Positions 1-8,782 are shown, counted from the stretch's first letter. The stretch is DNA of 64,000 nucleotides from Streptomyces sp. NBC_01264 (GCF_026340675.1 NZ_JAPEOX010000002.1:806001-870000), one strand, 5' to 3'. Program-made: numbers and translations. Notes: generated from the sequence alone by a model not told the origin.

Positions 1-54
1 CCCCTCTCGGTTCCGGGGGCGGGGCCGGTGGTGCGCCCGCTCCCCCGTACCCAT
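1..54 (-). CDS. possible 5' end of a CDS leaving the left edge
   Basis: On the minus strand an ATG at 52-54 follows a GAGGTGAGG purine run and opens a frame with no stop to the window edge (18 codons, rich in Arg, Pro and His). It would lie downstream of the acetyltransferase gene on the same strand. The codons are arginine-rich, as chance GC-rich frames often are, and the ribosome-binding run abuts the ATG very closely, so this may be no gene. The product cannot be recognised. Confidence 0.22.
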   Translation of the reverse strand, partial: MGTGERAHHRPRPRNREG

Positions 55-148
55 CCTCACCTCGCGGGACCGCCCGACCGCTCGGCCCGGCGGCCGACAG
101 CGGGGTCGGCCGATCGGTCGATGCGGGGACGCCTCCCTGAGGAGCGGA

Positions 149-682
149 TCAGCCCTCGTACTCCGTCAGGTCGATGCCGTGGAGGTTGAGGAGCGCGTGG
201 GTCTCCGGGTGGTTGATGTCCTTCTCGGCGGTCATGCCCAGCTTGCGGATCACGTTCTCGGACTCGTCGTTGCCCGCCCGGTTCACGGCGACGACCCGGT
301 CGAGACCGCGGTCCTGGAGGGCGAACTCCAGCGTGGCGTGCGCGGCCTCGGAGCCGTAGCCCTGCCCCCAGTAGGAGCGGCCGAGCCGCCAGGTGATCTC
401 GGCCGCGGGCAGAACCTCGGGCAGCCACCACGGCATGGAGAGCCCGACGGCTCCGATGAGCTCCCCGGAGGCCAGCAGCTCCACGGCGAAGATCCCGAAG
501 CCCTCCTCGTCCCACTCGTCCTCCCACCGCTCGATGGTCTCGGCGGTCCCCTCCAGATCGAGGGTCTCGCCGTCGCCGATCCAGCGCATCACCTCGGGGT
601 CGGCGAGGATCTCCGACAGGGGGACGAGGTCGTCCTCGGACCAGCGGCGGAGGAGGAGGCGGGGGGTGCGGATCTCGGTCAT
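149..682 (-). CDS. GNAT family N-acetyltransferase (RimJ/RimL type)
   Basis: 177-residue cytosolic acetyltransferase that should move an acetyl group from acetyl-CoA to an amine; the substrate is unknown. It opens with the TPRLLLR strand typical of RimJ/RimL-like proteins. The acetyl-CoA loop is YWGQGYGSEA at about residues 104-113, followed by the N-x-x-S-x-x-V-x-x-K-x-G pattern at 138-149. I chose the ATG at 682 because GGGAGG lies just upstream; an in-frame start 30 bases earlier is possible. It stands alone ahead of a minus-strand oxygenase gene. Family assignment is firm, substrate is not. Confidence 0.9.
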   Translation of the reverse strand: MTEIRTPRLLLRRWSEDDLVPLSEILADPEVMRWIGDGETLDLEGTAETIERWEDEWDEEGFGIFAVELLASGELIGAVGLSMPWWLPEVLPAAEITWRLGRSYWGQGYGSEAAHATLEFALQDRGLDRVVAVNRAGNDESENVIRKLGMTAEKDINHPETHALLNLHGIDLTEYEG

Positions 683-764
683 GCCTCCCATCCTGCCGAA
701 CGCGCCGGACATCGCGTAATCGGGTCCCCCGGCGGGCCACCGGCCGTCTTCGACCGGGGCCCCG

Positions 765-1769
765 CTAGGCCTCCGGAACCGCCTGACCTGCCGCCGGCCC
801 CCCCACCGGGACGGTGATCGCGTCGAGCTGCGCCCGCAGGTGGACGTGCGAGTCGACCGGCTCGTGCATGATCCGTCCCAGCGGCGCCGGGAGGGATTCC
901 ACCCGGGTGTGCGGATCGCACTCGTAGAAGTAGACGAGCGAGATCAGCTCCTCGGCGGGCGCGTCGGAGGGCGGCGGCAGCACCCGGTGACGGCCGGCCC
1001 GCCAGCGGTCGCCCGTCCAGCGCGCCATGAGGTCCCCGATGTTCACGGTGAGCGCGGCCGGATCGTAGGGGGCGTCCTGCCAGCCCTCGGCGTCGGTGTG
1101 GATCTGGAGCCCGCCCGCGCCCTGCTCGCGGTCCAGGACCGTGACGGTGCCGAAGTCGGTGTGTGCGCCGATGCGGAACTGGCCGGGCAGCGGCGGCCCG
1201 ACGGTCTCGGTGCCGGGATACCAGTTGACGTTGAAACCCCAGGTGGGGTGGCCGGTGTGGCGGGTGAAATGGTCCGTGCCCAGGCCCAGGGCGCCGGCCA
1301 GCAGCTCCAGCAGCTCGTCGGAGAGCGCCCGCATCGCGGTCAGGTACTCCGTCACCAGCGGCCGCAGCGCGGGCACTTCGGCCGGCCACGCGTTGGGCCG
1401 GAACCACTCGGCGTCCACGGTGGGGATCCCGGTCGGGTCCTCCGCCGCCCAGGACCAGGATTCCTTGAGGTCGGGCGGGGAGGCCTCGCCCTCCGCGTAG
1501 CTGTTGGCCTCGGCGCCCGGGCCGAGCCAGCCCCGGCCGCCGACCGAGACGGCGTAAGGGGCCTTGGCGGCGGCCGGGAGCCGGAAGAAGGTCCGCGCCG
1601 CCTCCCGGATCCGCGCGGGCAGCCCCGGGTCCACGCCGTGCCCGGTCACCAGCAGGAACCCGGCCGCCTGGAGCGCCTCGTCGACGCGCGAGGCGACCTG
1701 CCGGCGCACCTCGGGCCCGCCGGAGCGCCACGGGCCGAGATCGATCGACGGGACCTGGGAACTCACCAC
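765..1769 (-). CDS. isopenicillin N synthase-like Fe(II)/2-oxoglutarate oxygenase
   Basis: 334-residue non-haem iron oxygenase of the IPNS/2OG-Fe(II) superfamily, with an N-terminal DIOX_N-type region (VPSIDLGPW) and a jelly-roll core. The iron ligands are visible as His203 and Asp205 (GAHTDFGTVT) and distal His261 (AGRHRV). The usual R-x-S motif that binds the 2-oxoglutarate or substrate carboxylate reads Leu-Ile-Ser at 275-277, so the arginine is missing. The start is GTG; a second GTG follows directly. Substrate unknown; the family includes enzymes of secondary metabolism and of plant-hormone type. No biosynthetic neighbours are evident. Confidence 0.88.
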   Translation of the reverse strand: MVSSQVPSIDLGPWRSGGPEVRRQVASRVDEALQAAGFLLVTGHGVDPGLPARIREAARTFFRLPAAAKAPYAVSVGGRGWLGPGAEANSYAEGEASPPDLKESWSWAAEDPTGIPTVDAEWFRPNAWPAEVPALRPLVTEYLTAMRALSDELLELLAGALGLGTDHFTRHTGHPTWGFNVNWYPGTETVGPPLPGQFRIGAHTDFGTVTVLDREQGAGGLQIHTDAEGWQDAPYDPAALTVNIGDLMARWTGDRWRAGRHRVLPPPSDAPAEELISLVYFYECDPHTRVESLPAPLGRIMHEPVDSHVHLRAQLDAITVPVGGPAAGQAVPEA

Positions 1770-1870
1770 GGCGGGACCTGCTTTCCGGATCGGGGGGCTG
1801 CCCGAGCCCCGCCCGGTCGGGTTCCGCCGGTCCCTGCCGGCCTGACCGGCAAGATCCGGCAGTCACACAC

Positions 1871-1890
1871 CTAGGCCGTCTCTTTCGGGC
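1871..1890. repeat. 20-bp repeat copy 1 (CTAGGCCGTCTCTTTCGGGC)
   Basis: Identical to 49821-49840. The palindromic CTAG gives the stop codon of the minus-strand fusion gene here and of the plus-strand NIS synthetase there. An 11-mer, GGCAAGATCCG, found inside the second copy's hairpin loop also lies nearby here at 1848-1858, on the other side of the 20-mer. It looks like a decayed copy of a hairpin element. Confidence 0.8.
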
Positions 1891-2959
1891 TCAGGGTGTA
1901 CCGGACCGTGCCTTCCCCGGAGCCCGCCTCCGTGAAACCGGCCCGTCTCAGTACCGCGCGCGAGGGTGCGTTGTCATGGTCCGCCTCGGCCGCCAGCAGG
2001 GTGCAGCCCGGCTGGTCGAAGGCCCAGCCGGAGAGGGCCTTCGCCGCTTCCGTGGCGTAGCCGTTGCCGCGCGCCGACGGGACGAGGTCGTAGCCCAGCT
2101 CGGCGCGGCCGTCGGCGTCCGGGGCCGAGTGGAATCCCATTCCGCCGATCGCCCGCCGGTCGCTCGCCCGGATGATGGCGTACGGGCCCCAGCCCGGGCG
2201 GTACGTCCCTTCCTCGCGCGCCTTGACCGTCATGCCCGCGGCGTACCGCGTGCCCTCTCCGGGCCCGTCCTCGGCCCAGACGAACCCTCCGGTGCCGCCC
2301 GCGTGCAGGTCGGCCGCCACGTTCGGAGTGATCTCGCAGAGCAGTACGCGCTCGGCCCGGACGGGGTGGAAGTACCAGCGCCAGATCGGCTGCCGGGACC
2401 GGCCGGGCAGGTCGCCCCTGCCGGTGGCCCACAGCAGGGTGCGCCAGGAGTCTTCGACGTCCCCGTGCGGAAGGTGCGGGAAGAGGCGGTCCAGGACCAG
2501 GGCGGGCAGCTCGGGGCCGGGCCGCCAGTCGTGCACGCCGAGGCCGCCGAGCACGTCGTGGGTGTGCAGCAGCGTCTCGATGACGCCCATCGCGGCGAAG
2601 CCGTCCGCGCCCGCCATCCCCGCCGGATGCCACGCGCGGACCTCCGGTCCGGCGAGGGGCACGACGGCGGACAGGAAGCGGCCGGAGGCGGTGATCATGT
2701 CGAGCAGCCCGGCCGGGGTGGTGCCCTCGTCCGCCCGGACCTCCAGGGGAACCCACGTGTCGGTGGCGCGCACCGCGAGCTGCGCGGCGTAGGAGACCAG
2801 GTCCTCGGCCACGTGCACGGCGGTGTCGTAGCAGCTCCAGTCCAGCCCGGCGGCCGGGGTGCTCCAGTCGCGGTGTGCCACCGCACGCAGTGCCTCGGTG
2901 GCGAGCGATACCGCCAGTTCGATGTCGGTGGCGGTCGCGGGGGAACCCTTGTACGTCAT
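1871..2959 (-). CDS. DinB/maleylpyruvate isomerase-like domain fused to GNAT acetyltransferase
   Basis: 362 residues in two parts. Residues 1 to about 195 look like the DinB/MDMPI four-helix fold, with metal-ligand candidates His49 (AVHVAEDL) and the HTHD at 132-135; in actinobacteria this fold is often tied to mycothiol. Residues from about 205 form a RimJ/RimL-type GNAT domain with the CoA loop SARGNGYATEA near 295-305 and DHDNAPSRAVLRRAGF after it. The ATG at 2959 is the first start preceding the conserved region. The last codons (SPKETA plus stop) are encoded by a 20-bp sequence repeated at 49821. Substrates unknown. Confidence 0.85.
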   Translation of the reverse strand: MTYKGSPATATDIELAVSLATEALRAVAHRDWSTPAAGLDWSCYDTAVHVAEDLVSYAAQLAVRATDTWVPLEVRADEGTTPAGLLDMITASGRFLSAVVPLAGPEVRAWHPAGMAGADGFAAMGVIETLLHTHDVLGGLGVHDWRPGPELPALVLDRLFPHLPHGDVEDSWRTLLWATGRGDLPGRSRQPIWRWYFHPVRAERVLLCEITPNVAADLHAGGTGGFVWAEDGPGEGTRYAAGMTVKAREEGTYRPGWGPYAIIRASDRRAIGGMGFHSAPDADGRAELGYDLVPSARGNGYATEAAKALSGWAFDQPGCTLLAAEADHDNAPSRAVLRRAGFTEAGSGEGTVRYTLSPKETA

Positions 2960-3109
2960 CCGGCGAACCCTAGGCTCCGTTCCCGCGAGCCGCCAAGGGG
3001 ATATCCGTGCTCCGGTGGCGCGCCTGCGCGCCTGCGCCCCGGCCGGGGCGCTACTGCTTGTGCGTGGAAGGCGCGCTGACCGCGCCCCGGTGAAGGGCGG
3101 AGCAAAACG

Positions 3110-3913
3110 GTGGAGATTTCGACGAGGGACGTCTTCGGGGCGCCCTGCTGGGTGAGCCTGATGGCCCGGGACCTCGGCGCGGCACAGCGGTTCTACGGGG
3201 AGGTCGCGGGCTGGCGGTTCCGGACCGCGCGGCTCGGCGAGGGCTTCACCGTCGCCGAGCTGGACGGGATGCCGGTGGCCGGGATCGGGGCGCTGGCCGG
3301 GGATCTCGCGGTGGCCGTGGCCTGGACCCCGTACTTCGCGGTCGACGACGCCGACGTGGCGGCGGACCGGATCCGCGAACGCAGCGGCACGATCGCGGTC
3401 GGCCCGGTGTCCTTCGAGACCGGGGGCCGCGGGGCGCTCGCGGCGGACCGCGACGGGGCGGTGTTCGGGATCTGGGAGGGCCAGGTCTCCTCGGGCTGGC
3501 GGGTCGGTTCGGGACAGGCGCCGGCCTGGCTGGAGCTGCGCACCCGGGACGCCTTCGAGTCGGCGATCTTCTACGGGGAGGTGCTGGAGTGGGCCACCGG
3601 CCGCGCCGGGTGCTGCGAGGTCGCGTACGAGGAGGACCGGGTCGTGCTGCGCCAGGACGGGGAGCCGGTGGCACGCCTCGACAGCGGTCCCGTGGAGCCG
3701 GGTTCGTACAGTCCGTACACCCGGCCGCGCTGGCACGTGCACTTCCGGGTGCCCGTGCTGGAGGCGGCGGTGGAGGCGGCCGTCGCGCTGGGCGGCCGTA
3801 CGGTGTCCGAACCCGGGTCGAGCGCGACCGAGCGATGGGTGTCCCTGCGCGATCCGGACGGGGCGCTCTTCACGCTCACCGCGTCGAGGACGGACGGCGG
3901 GGCCGACGGGTAG
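3110..3913 (+). CDS. tandem-domain VOC (glyoxalase/bleomycin resistance) family protein
   Basis: 267 residues with two vicinal-oxygen-chelate modules: roughly 8-125 (VSLMARDLGAAQRFYGEVAGW and a closing DRDGAVFGIWE) and 135-260 (LELRTRDAFESAIFYGEVLEW and DPDGALFTL). Paired modules form one metal site in glyoxalase I, ring-cleaving dioxygenases and drug-binding proteins. Starts at GTG 3110. It is divergent from the DinB/GNAT gene across 150 bp and convergent with the PHP gene. No specific substrate can be named. Confidence 0.85.
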   Translation: MEISTRDVFGAPCWVSLMARDLGAAQRFYGEVAGWRFRTARLGEGFTVAELDGMPVAGIGALAGDLAVAVAWTPYFAVDDADVAADRIRERSGTIAVGPVSFETGGRGALAADRDGAVFGIWEGQVSSGWRVGSGQAPAWLELRTRDAFESAIFYGEVLEWATGRAGCCEVAYEEDRVVLRQDGEPVARLDSGPVEPGSYSPYTRPRWHVHFRVPVLEAAVEAAVALGGRTVSEPGSSATERWVSLRDPDGALFTLTASRTDGGADG

Positions 3914-3964
3914 GCGGAGGCTGCGGGCCCTACCGGTCTGCCGGAGGTGCCGGGGCTGTCCGGG

Positions 3965-4999
3965 CTACGGCAGTTGGCGGGTGCGGGCCCAGGCGAGCAG
4001 TTCGGGGGCGGCCCAGGTGTTGACGACCCGGTCGGCCGTCACCCCGCATTCCAGGGCGCGTTCGCAGCCGAGGGTCTGCCAGTCGAGCTGTCCGGGGGCG
4101 TGCGCGTCGGTGTCGATCGCGAAGAGGGTGCCCGCGGCGACCGCGAGCCGCAGCAGCCGGCGCGGCGGGTCCAGCCGCTCCGGCCGGCTGTTGATCTCCA
4201 CGGCGGCTCCCGACTCGGCGCAGGCCGCGAAGACGGCCTCGGCGTCGAACTCCGACTCCGGCCGGGTCCTGCCCGTCACCAGTCGCCCGGTGCAGTGGCC
4301 GAGGACGTCGAGGTGGGGGTTGCGTACGGCGGCGACCATCCGCCGGGTCATCGCGGCGGCGTCCATCCGGAGCTTGGAGTGGACGGAGCCGACGACGAGG
4401 TCCACCTCGGCCAGGAGTTCCGGCTCCTGGTCCAGCGAGCCGTCGTCGAGGATGTCGCACTCGATGCCGGTGAGCAGCCGGAACGGGGCCCAGGTCGCGT
4501 TGAGTTCGGCGACCGTGCGCAGTTGTTCCCGAAGCCGTTCCGGGGAGAGGCCCCGGGCGACGGTCAGGCGCGGCGAGTGGTCGGTGAGCACCGCCCAGTC
4601 GTGGCCGAGGGCGGCCGCGGCCCGGGCCATCGCCTCGATGGGGCTGCCGCCGTCCGACCAGTCGGAGTGCAGGTGGCAGTCGCCGCGCAGGGCGGCGCGC
4701 AGGGCGAGGGCCTCGGGGCCGGGCGGTGGGCCCGCGGGGTGGGCGGCGGCCTTCTCCTCCAGCCCCCGCAAGTAGGCGGGGATGGTTCCGCCGAGGGCCT
4801 CGCGGACGACCTGGGCGGTTTTCGGGCCGATGCCCTTGACCGCTTCGAGGGTGCCCGCGCGGACGCGTTCGGCCAGTTCGTCCTCGCCCATCCGGCCGAC
4901 GGCGGCGGCCGCCGTGCGGAAGGCCTGGACCCGGTAGGTCGGCTCCTGGGCGCGTTCCAGCAGGAACGCGATCCGGTCCAGCGCGGCCACCGGGTCCAT
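3965..4999 (-). CDS. PHP domain protein with N-terminal helix-hairpin-helix (PolX-like)
   Basis: 344 residues. The first ~90 resemble the 8-kDa/HhH part of DNA polymerase X (YRVQAFRTAAAAV, then VKGIGPKTAQVV), and a PHP metal-dependent phosphoesterase domain follows. PHP ligands visible are GDCHLHSDWSDGG, the TDHSPR motif, the E of LTGIECDIL, GSVHSK and the closing IDTDAH. The nucleotidyltransferase palm of full PolX is absent, as is usual for this actinobacterial family. ATG 4999 is preferred over a start nine codons earlier. A role in DNA repair or phosphate-ester removal is inferred. Confidence 0.88.
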   Translation of the reverse strand: MDPVAALDRIAFLLERAQEPTYRVQAFRTAAAAVGRMGEDELAERVRAGTLEAVKGIGPKTAQVVREALGGTIPAYLRGLEEKAAAHPAGPPPGPEALALRAALRGDCHLHSDWSDGGSPIEAMARAAAALGHDWAVLTDHSPRLTVARGLSPERLREQLRTVAELNATWAPFRLLTGIECDILDDGSLDQEPELLAEVDLVVGSVHSKLRMDAAAMTRRMVAAVRNPHLDVLGHCTGRLVTGRTRPESEFDAEAVFAACAESGAAVEINSRPERLDPPRRLLRLAVAAGTLFAIDTDAHAPGQLDWQTLGCERALECGVTADRVVNTWAAPELLAWARTRQLP

Positions 5000-5067
5000 C
5001 GCGTGTCTCCCTCCACGAAGCGGCACACGGCGGGTGGCCGTCAGCCCCTGGGGTGAAGCGGCGGAGA

Positions 5068-5094
5068 GGGGCCCGGGCCCGGGACCCGGGCCCC
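5068..5094. terminator. GC hairpin downstream of the 5108-6208 gene
   Basis: GGGGCCCGGG (5068-5077) pairs perfectly with CCCGGGCCCC (5085-5094) across a 7-base loop. It sits 14 bases past the stop of the minus-strand gene to its right. There is no clear U tract. Confidence 0.55.
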
Positions 5095-5107
5095 CTCCCC
5101 GCCCGGG

Positions 5108-6208
5108 TCAGGCTCCGTCGGCCGGGTCGGCCGCCGGACGGAACTGCAGGGCCAGTCCGGCGAGTACGGCGCCGGCCGCCGCGCTCAGCACGGCCGTGGT
5201 GCCGGCCCAAGCCAGGGAGCCGCCGACCGCGCCGCCGAGCGGGTCGAACCCGGCGACGCCGCCGACCACGTGGAGCCCGGCCACGCCGAGCGCCACCACC
5301 GCACAGGCCCGCCAGGCACCGGCCGTGTCCCGTACCGCCAGCAGGGCGCCGGCCGTCAGGCAGAGCAGGGTCACGGCCAGGGCGAGCAGCCCGCCGGGGT
5401 CGCCGGAGGTCAGGCCCGCCAGATCGCCGGGCGCGTGGAGCGCGCCGCAGAGGAGCAGGGCGAGCGCCACCGGCCAGCGCAGTATGTGGCGCAGCGCGCC
5501 GCTTCCCCGGCCTGCCGGACCCCGGGCCGGGGACGGCGAGCGGACCTGCGCCCGGGCCTGCGGTGCGGGCTGGTGCTCGGGGGTCCGTACGCGGTCCGCC
5601 CGCTCCGGGCCCGGGCGGCGCTGCGGGGGCTGTTCGCCCGTGCCGAGGATGCTGACGAGCAGGGCCACGTCCTCGATGGGCCGGCCGAGGGCGGCGGCCC
5701 GCAGCGTGATGTCGGTCTCGACCAGCTCGTGCGGGTGCTCGCCCAGCAGGGTCACCATCTCGCGGACCTCGTGGACGGGGCGGCCCACGGCTGCCGCGCG
5801 CAGCGCCGCGTGTCCGGGGTTGGGGACCTGTCCGGACTCCTTGAGGAGGTTCACCAGATCGGTTACCTCCCGGACGGGACGGCCCGTGGCGGCGGTCTCC
5901 AGGAGCGTGTGCGCGGGCTCTGTCGCGGGCCGGGGTACGGGGTCCCGGCCGGGTGCGGCCCCCGTGCCGGGACCGGCCTGCGGATCGGCCTGCGGATCGG
6001 CTTGCGGACCCGCCTCCGGGCCGGCCTTGGCCTCGGGAGCGGTCCCGTACCCGGTCCCGTACCCGGGGCCGGCCTGCGGCTCGGTCCCGCACGCGGGGCC
6101 GAAGTCGAGGTCGTCCGTGTCGGGGGCCGGAGGCAGGACGTCCGTGGTGTCGGGGAGCCGGCGCGGTTCTTCGTACTCCGTCGCGGCGAGCGTGATCGGG
6201 TCATTCAT
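5108..6208 (-). CDS. membrane protein with three GRP-x-x-E/D-V helical repeats
   Basis: 366 residues, no confident family. An acidic then Pro/Gly/Ala-rich disordered N-terminus (1-98) is followed by three ~24-residue repeats at about 101-124, 135-158 and 167-190. They share the pattern AA-x-GRP-(V/I)-x-(E/D)-V-x-x-(L/M)V-x-(L/I)L. A basic Pro-rich spacer (190-240) leads to a hydrophobic C-terminus with about four to five membrane segments (roughly 243-257, 272-291, 300-320, 330-355). The repeats look like helical protein-interaction units on the cytoplasmic side. ATG 6208 begins the conserved-looking region. It is divergent from the DinB gene. Function unknown. Confidence 0.75.
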   Translation of the reverse strand: MNDPITLAATEYEEPRRLPDTTDVLPPAPDTDDLDFGPACGTEPQAGPGYGTGYGTAPEAKAGPEAGPQADPQADPQAGPGTGAAPGRDPVPRPATEPAHTLLETAATGRPVREVTDLVNLLKESGQVPNPGHAALRAAAVGRPVHEVREMVTLLGEHPHELVETDITLRAAALGRPIEDVALLVSILGTGEQPPQRRPGPERADRVRTPEHQPAPQARAQVRSPSPARGPAGRGSGALRHILRWPVALALLLCGALHAPGDLAGLTSGDPGGLLALAVTLLCLTAGALLAVRDTAGAWRACAVVALGVAGLHVVGGVAGFDPLGGAVGGSLAWAGTTAVLSAAAGAVLAGLALQFRPAADPADGA

Positions 6209-6392
6209 GGAAAGCTCCGTTCGCCGACGCGCGGGTCTACACATCGCACGCCGGTCATCGTGCGTCATGGGAAGCGCACGCTTTGTTACATTCAGCGGCA
6301 CCCGGCCCCGCTGCGCCATTCGGGGCGGGCAAACGGGGGTCCCCCGCGGTGCCGCGGGCCCGGTCGGCGCCTGTCGTGGGCATGGTGGGGGC

Positions 6393-6905
6393 ATGAAGGG
6401 TACGGAGGTACTGGCCGACGCGTTCGGCCGGATCCGGGACGTGGTGCACGAGGCGGTCGAGGGGCTGGATGCCGGGCAGCTGGACGCGCGGATCGATCCC
6501 GGTGCGAATTCGATCACCTGGCTCGTCTGGCACCTGACCCGGGTCCAGGACGACCACGTGGCGGATGCGGCCGGCCGGGAACAGGTCTGGCACGCGCAGG
6601 GCTGGGACGAGCGGTTCGGGCTCGCACTGCCCCGCGGGTCGACCGGCTACGGGCACACCGCCCGCGAGGCCGGCGCCGTCCGGGTCGACTCCGGGGAGCT
6701 GCTGCTGGGGTACTTCGACGCCGTCCACGCGCAGACGCAGCTGTTCCTGCGGGGGCTGTCCGCGGCCGATCTGGACCGGGTCGTCGACGAGCGGTGGGAC
6801 CCGCCGGTGACGCTCGGGGTGCGGCTGGTGAGCGTGATCGGTGACGACCTCCAGCACGCGGGTCAGGCGGCCTTCGTCCGGGGCGCGCTGTCGAGGGGCC
6901 GCTGA
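6393..6905 (+). CDS. DinB/DUF664 family protein
   Basis: 170 residues. The segment NSITWLVWHLTRVQDDHVAD (about 39-58) is the hallmark of the DUF664 branch of DinB four-helix metal proteins. His47, His55 and a C-terminal His (GDDLQHAGQAAF) are metal-ligand candidates. Such actinobacterial proteins are often proposed to be thiol (mycothiol)-dependent transferases. Its stop overlaps the start of the esterase by one base (TGATG), so it is the first gene of an esterase / beta-lactamase-like operon. Confidence 0.85.
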   Translation: MKGTEVLADAFGRIRDVVHEAVEGLDAGQLDARIDPGANSITWLVWHLTRVQDDHVADAAGREQVWHAQGWDERFGLALPRGSTGYGHTAREAGAVRVDSGELLLGYFDAVHAQTQLFLRGLSAADLDRVVDERWDPPVTLGVRLVSVIGDDLQHAGQAAFVRGALSRGR

Positions 6906-8782
6906 TGGCGTCCCGCGGCCGGGGCGCCCTCCTGCTGGCCCTGCTCCTCCTGACCGCGGCCACTCCCGCGTCGGCGGCCGCCGGGGCCGCCCCGACTGCC
7001 GGTGCCGGGGCCGCCACCGCCTGGGCCGGAGCCGGGACCACCGCCAGAGCCGAAGCCAAGGCCACCGCCAGAGCCGAAGCCGGGGCCGTCGCCGCGCCCG
7101 GGGCCGTCGCCGGATCCGGATTCGGAGCCGTCGCCGGATTCGGTGCCGTCCCCGCGCCCCCCGTCAGTGCCCGGGGCGGCCGGCCCGGTCGCGGCGCCGG
7201 GGGGCGGCCCGTCGTGGAGACCGACCGGGGGGCGGTGCGCGGGCGGGAGGCCGCCGGGTACCGCACCTTCGAGGGGATCCCGTACGCCGCCCCGCCGACC
7301 GGGCCGCTGCGCTGGCGGCTCCCGGAACCGGCCGCGCGCTGGGCGGGCGTACGGGACGCGGGCGCGCCCGGGGCCCGGTGCGTTCAGCTGCCCGCGGTGG
7401 GACCGGGTGGCCCGAGCGGCTCGGAGGACTGCCTGTTCCTCAACGTCACGGTTCCCGGTGACGCCACGGGCGCCGGACACCCGACGCGGACGGCCGGAAC
7501 CTCGCAACGCGCCGGAACAGCCGGCGCCCCGCCCGTGATGGTCTGGTTCCACGGCGGCGGGTTCATGAACGGCGCCGGGGATCTGTACCGAGCGGGCCGA
7601 CTGGCCTCGGCGAGCGGGGCCGTGGTCGTCACCGTCAACTACCGGCTCGGGATCTTCGGGCTCCTCGGGCATCCCGCCCTCCACGGAGCCCCCGACTTCG
7701 CGCTGGCCGACCAGCAGGCCGCCCTGCGCTGGGTGCGGGCGAACGCCGCCCGGTTCGGCGGCGATCCCGGCAACGTCACCGTGTTCGGCGAGTCCGCCGG
7801 CGGCCTGAGCGTCTGTCTGCACCTCACCTCCCCCGCCTCGGCCGGACTGTTCCACCGGGCGATCGCGCAGAGCGGATCCTGCTCGCTCGTCGTGCCCAAG
7901 CACTCCTGGCTCCCCCCGATGCCCGCCTACGAGCCCTTCGTGCCGGAGTCCCGGACCGTGGCCCGGGGCACCGCGGCGGCGGTCCGGCTCGGCTGCGGCC
8001 GGCCGGCGGACGCGGACGTGCTGCGGTGCCTGCGCGGACTGCCGCCCGGCGCGCTGGCGACACCCGAGCTCATGAACCTCTTCTCCGCGGTGTCCTACGG
8101 CACCCCGCTGCTCCCCACCGAGCCCCGACGGGCCCTGGAACGCGGGGAGTTCCACCAGGTCCCGGTGGTGCAGGGTTCCACCCGCGACGAGATGCGGATC
8201 TTCCTCGGGCAGACCCTGGCGGCCTACCCGGTCGCCGACGCGCGGGCCTACCGGTCGCGGCTGAGCGCCGCGTTCGGGGCGAGCGCGGCCGAACTCGTCG
8301 AGGACGCCTATCCGGTGACGGCCCATCCGACGCCCGCGCTGGCCTTCGCGGCCGCGCTGACGGACGCCTCCTTCGTGTGTCCGCAGCTGCGGGACAGCCG
8401 TGCGCTGGCCCGGCACGTGCCGACGTACGACTACGGGTTCGACGACCGGAACGCACCGGACTTCACGGGGCTGCCGCCGGTGCCGGGCTTCCCGTACGGG
8501 GCCTCGCACGGCTCCGAACTGCCCTACCTCTTCGACACCGGGCTCCCGATGAACGCCGCGCAGCGAGTGCTCGCGGAGCGGATGACCGGCTACTGGACCC
8601 GGTTCGCGGCGACCGGCGATCCGAACGCCCCCGGGGCGCTGCCCTGGTGGCCGCGCTCCCCCGCCGTACTGTCCCTGGCGCCGGAGCCCTCGGGCGGGAT
8701 CCGCCCCGTGGACGCGGCGGCCCGGCACCACTGCGGGCTGTGGGACTCCGTAGGACAGGCTCTCGAAAGGACGGGCTCGTGA
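6905..8782 (+). CDS. secreted type B carboxylesterase
   Basis: 625 residues; hydrolyses carboxylic esters outside the cell. A signal peptide (about 1-25, ending ASA) is followed by an Ala/Gly-rich stretch to about residue 90, encoded by short DNA repeats (ARAEAKATARAEAG). The alpha/beta-hydrolase core then shows EDCLFLNV (about 174-181), oxyanion HGGGF (216-220), nucleophile Ser297 in GESAGG and a His in GASHGSELPY. It is slightly long for the family because of the low-complexity insert. Coupled to the genes before and after by overlapping stop-start codons. Substrate unknown. Confidence 0.9.
   Translation: MASRGRGALLLALLLLTAATPASAAAGAAPTAGAGAATAWAGAGTTARAEAKATARAEAGAVAAPGAVAGSGFGAVAGFGAVPAPPVSARGGRPGRGAGGRPVVETDRGAVRGREAAGYRTFEGIPYAAPPTGPLRWRLPEPAARWAGVRDAGAPGARCVQLPAVGPGGPSGSEDCLFLNVTVPGDATGAGHPTRTAGTSQRAGTAGAPPVMVWFHGGGFMNGAGDLYRAGRLASASGAVVVTVNYRLGIFGLLGHPALHGAPDFALADQQAALRWVRANAARFGGDPGNVTVFGESAGGLSVCLHLTSPASAGLFHRAIAQSGSCSLVVPKHSWLPPMPAYEPFVPESRTVARGTAAAVRLGCGRPADADVLRCLRGLPPGALATPELMNLFSAVSYGTPLLPTEPRRALERGEFHQVPVVQGSTRDEMRIFLGQTLAAYPVADARAYRSRLSAAFGASAAELVEDAYPVTAHPTPALAFAAALTDASFVCPQLRDSRALARHVPTYDYGFDDRNAPDFTGLPPVPGFPYGASHGSELPYLFDTGLPMNAAQRVLAERMTGYWTRFAATGDPNAPGALPWWPRSPAVLSLAPEPSGGIRPVDAAARHHCGLWDSVGQALERTGS

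Noticed and set aside
57..740. Frames overlapping the first acetyltransferase on both strands
   Set aside because: Arg/Pro-rich translations without motifs, antisense or shifted relative to a clear GNAT gene.
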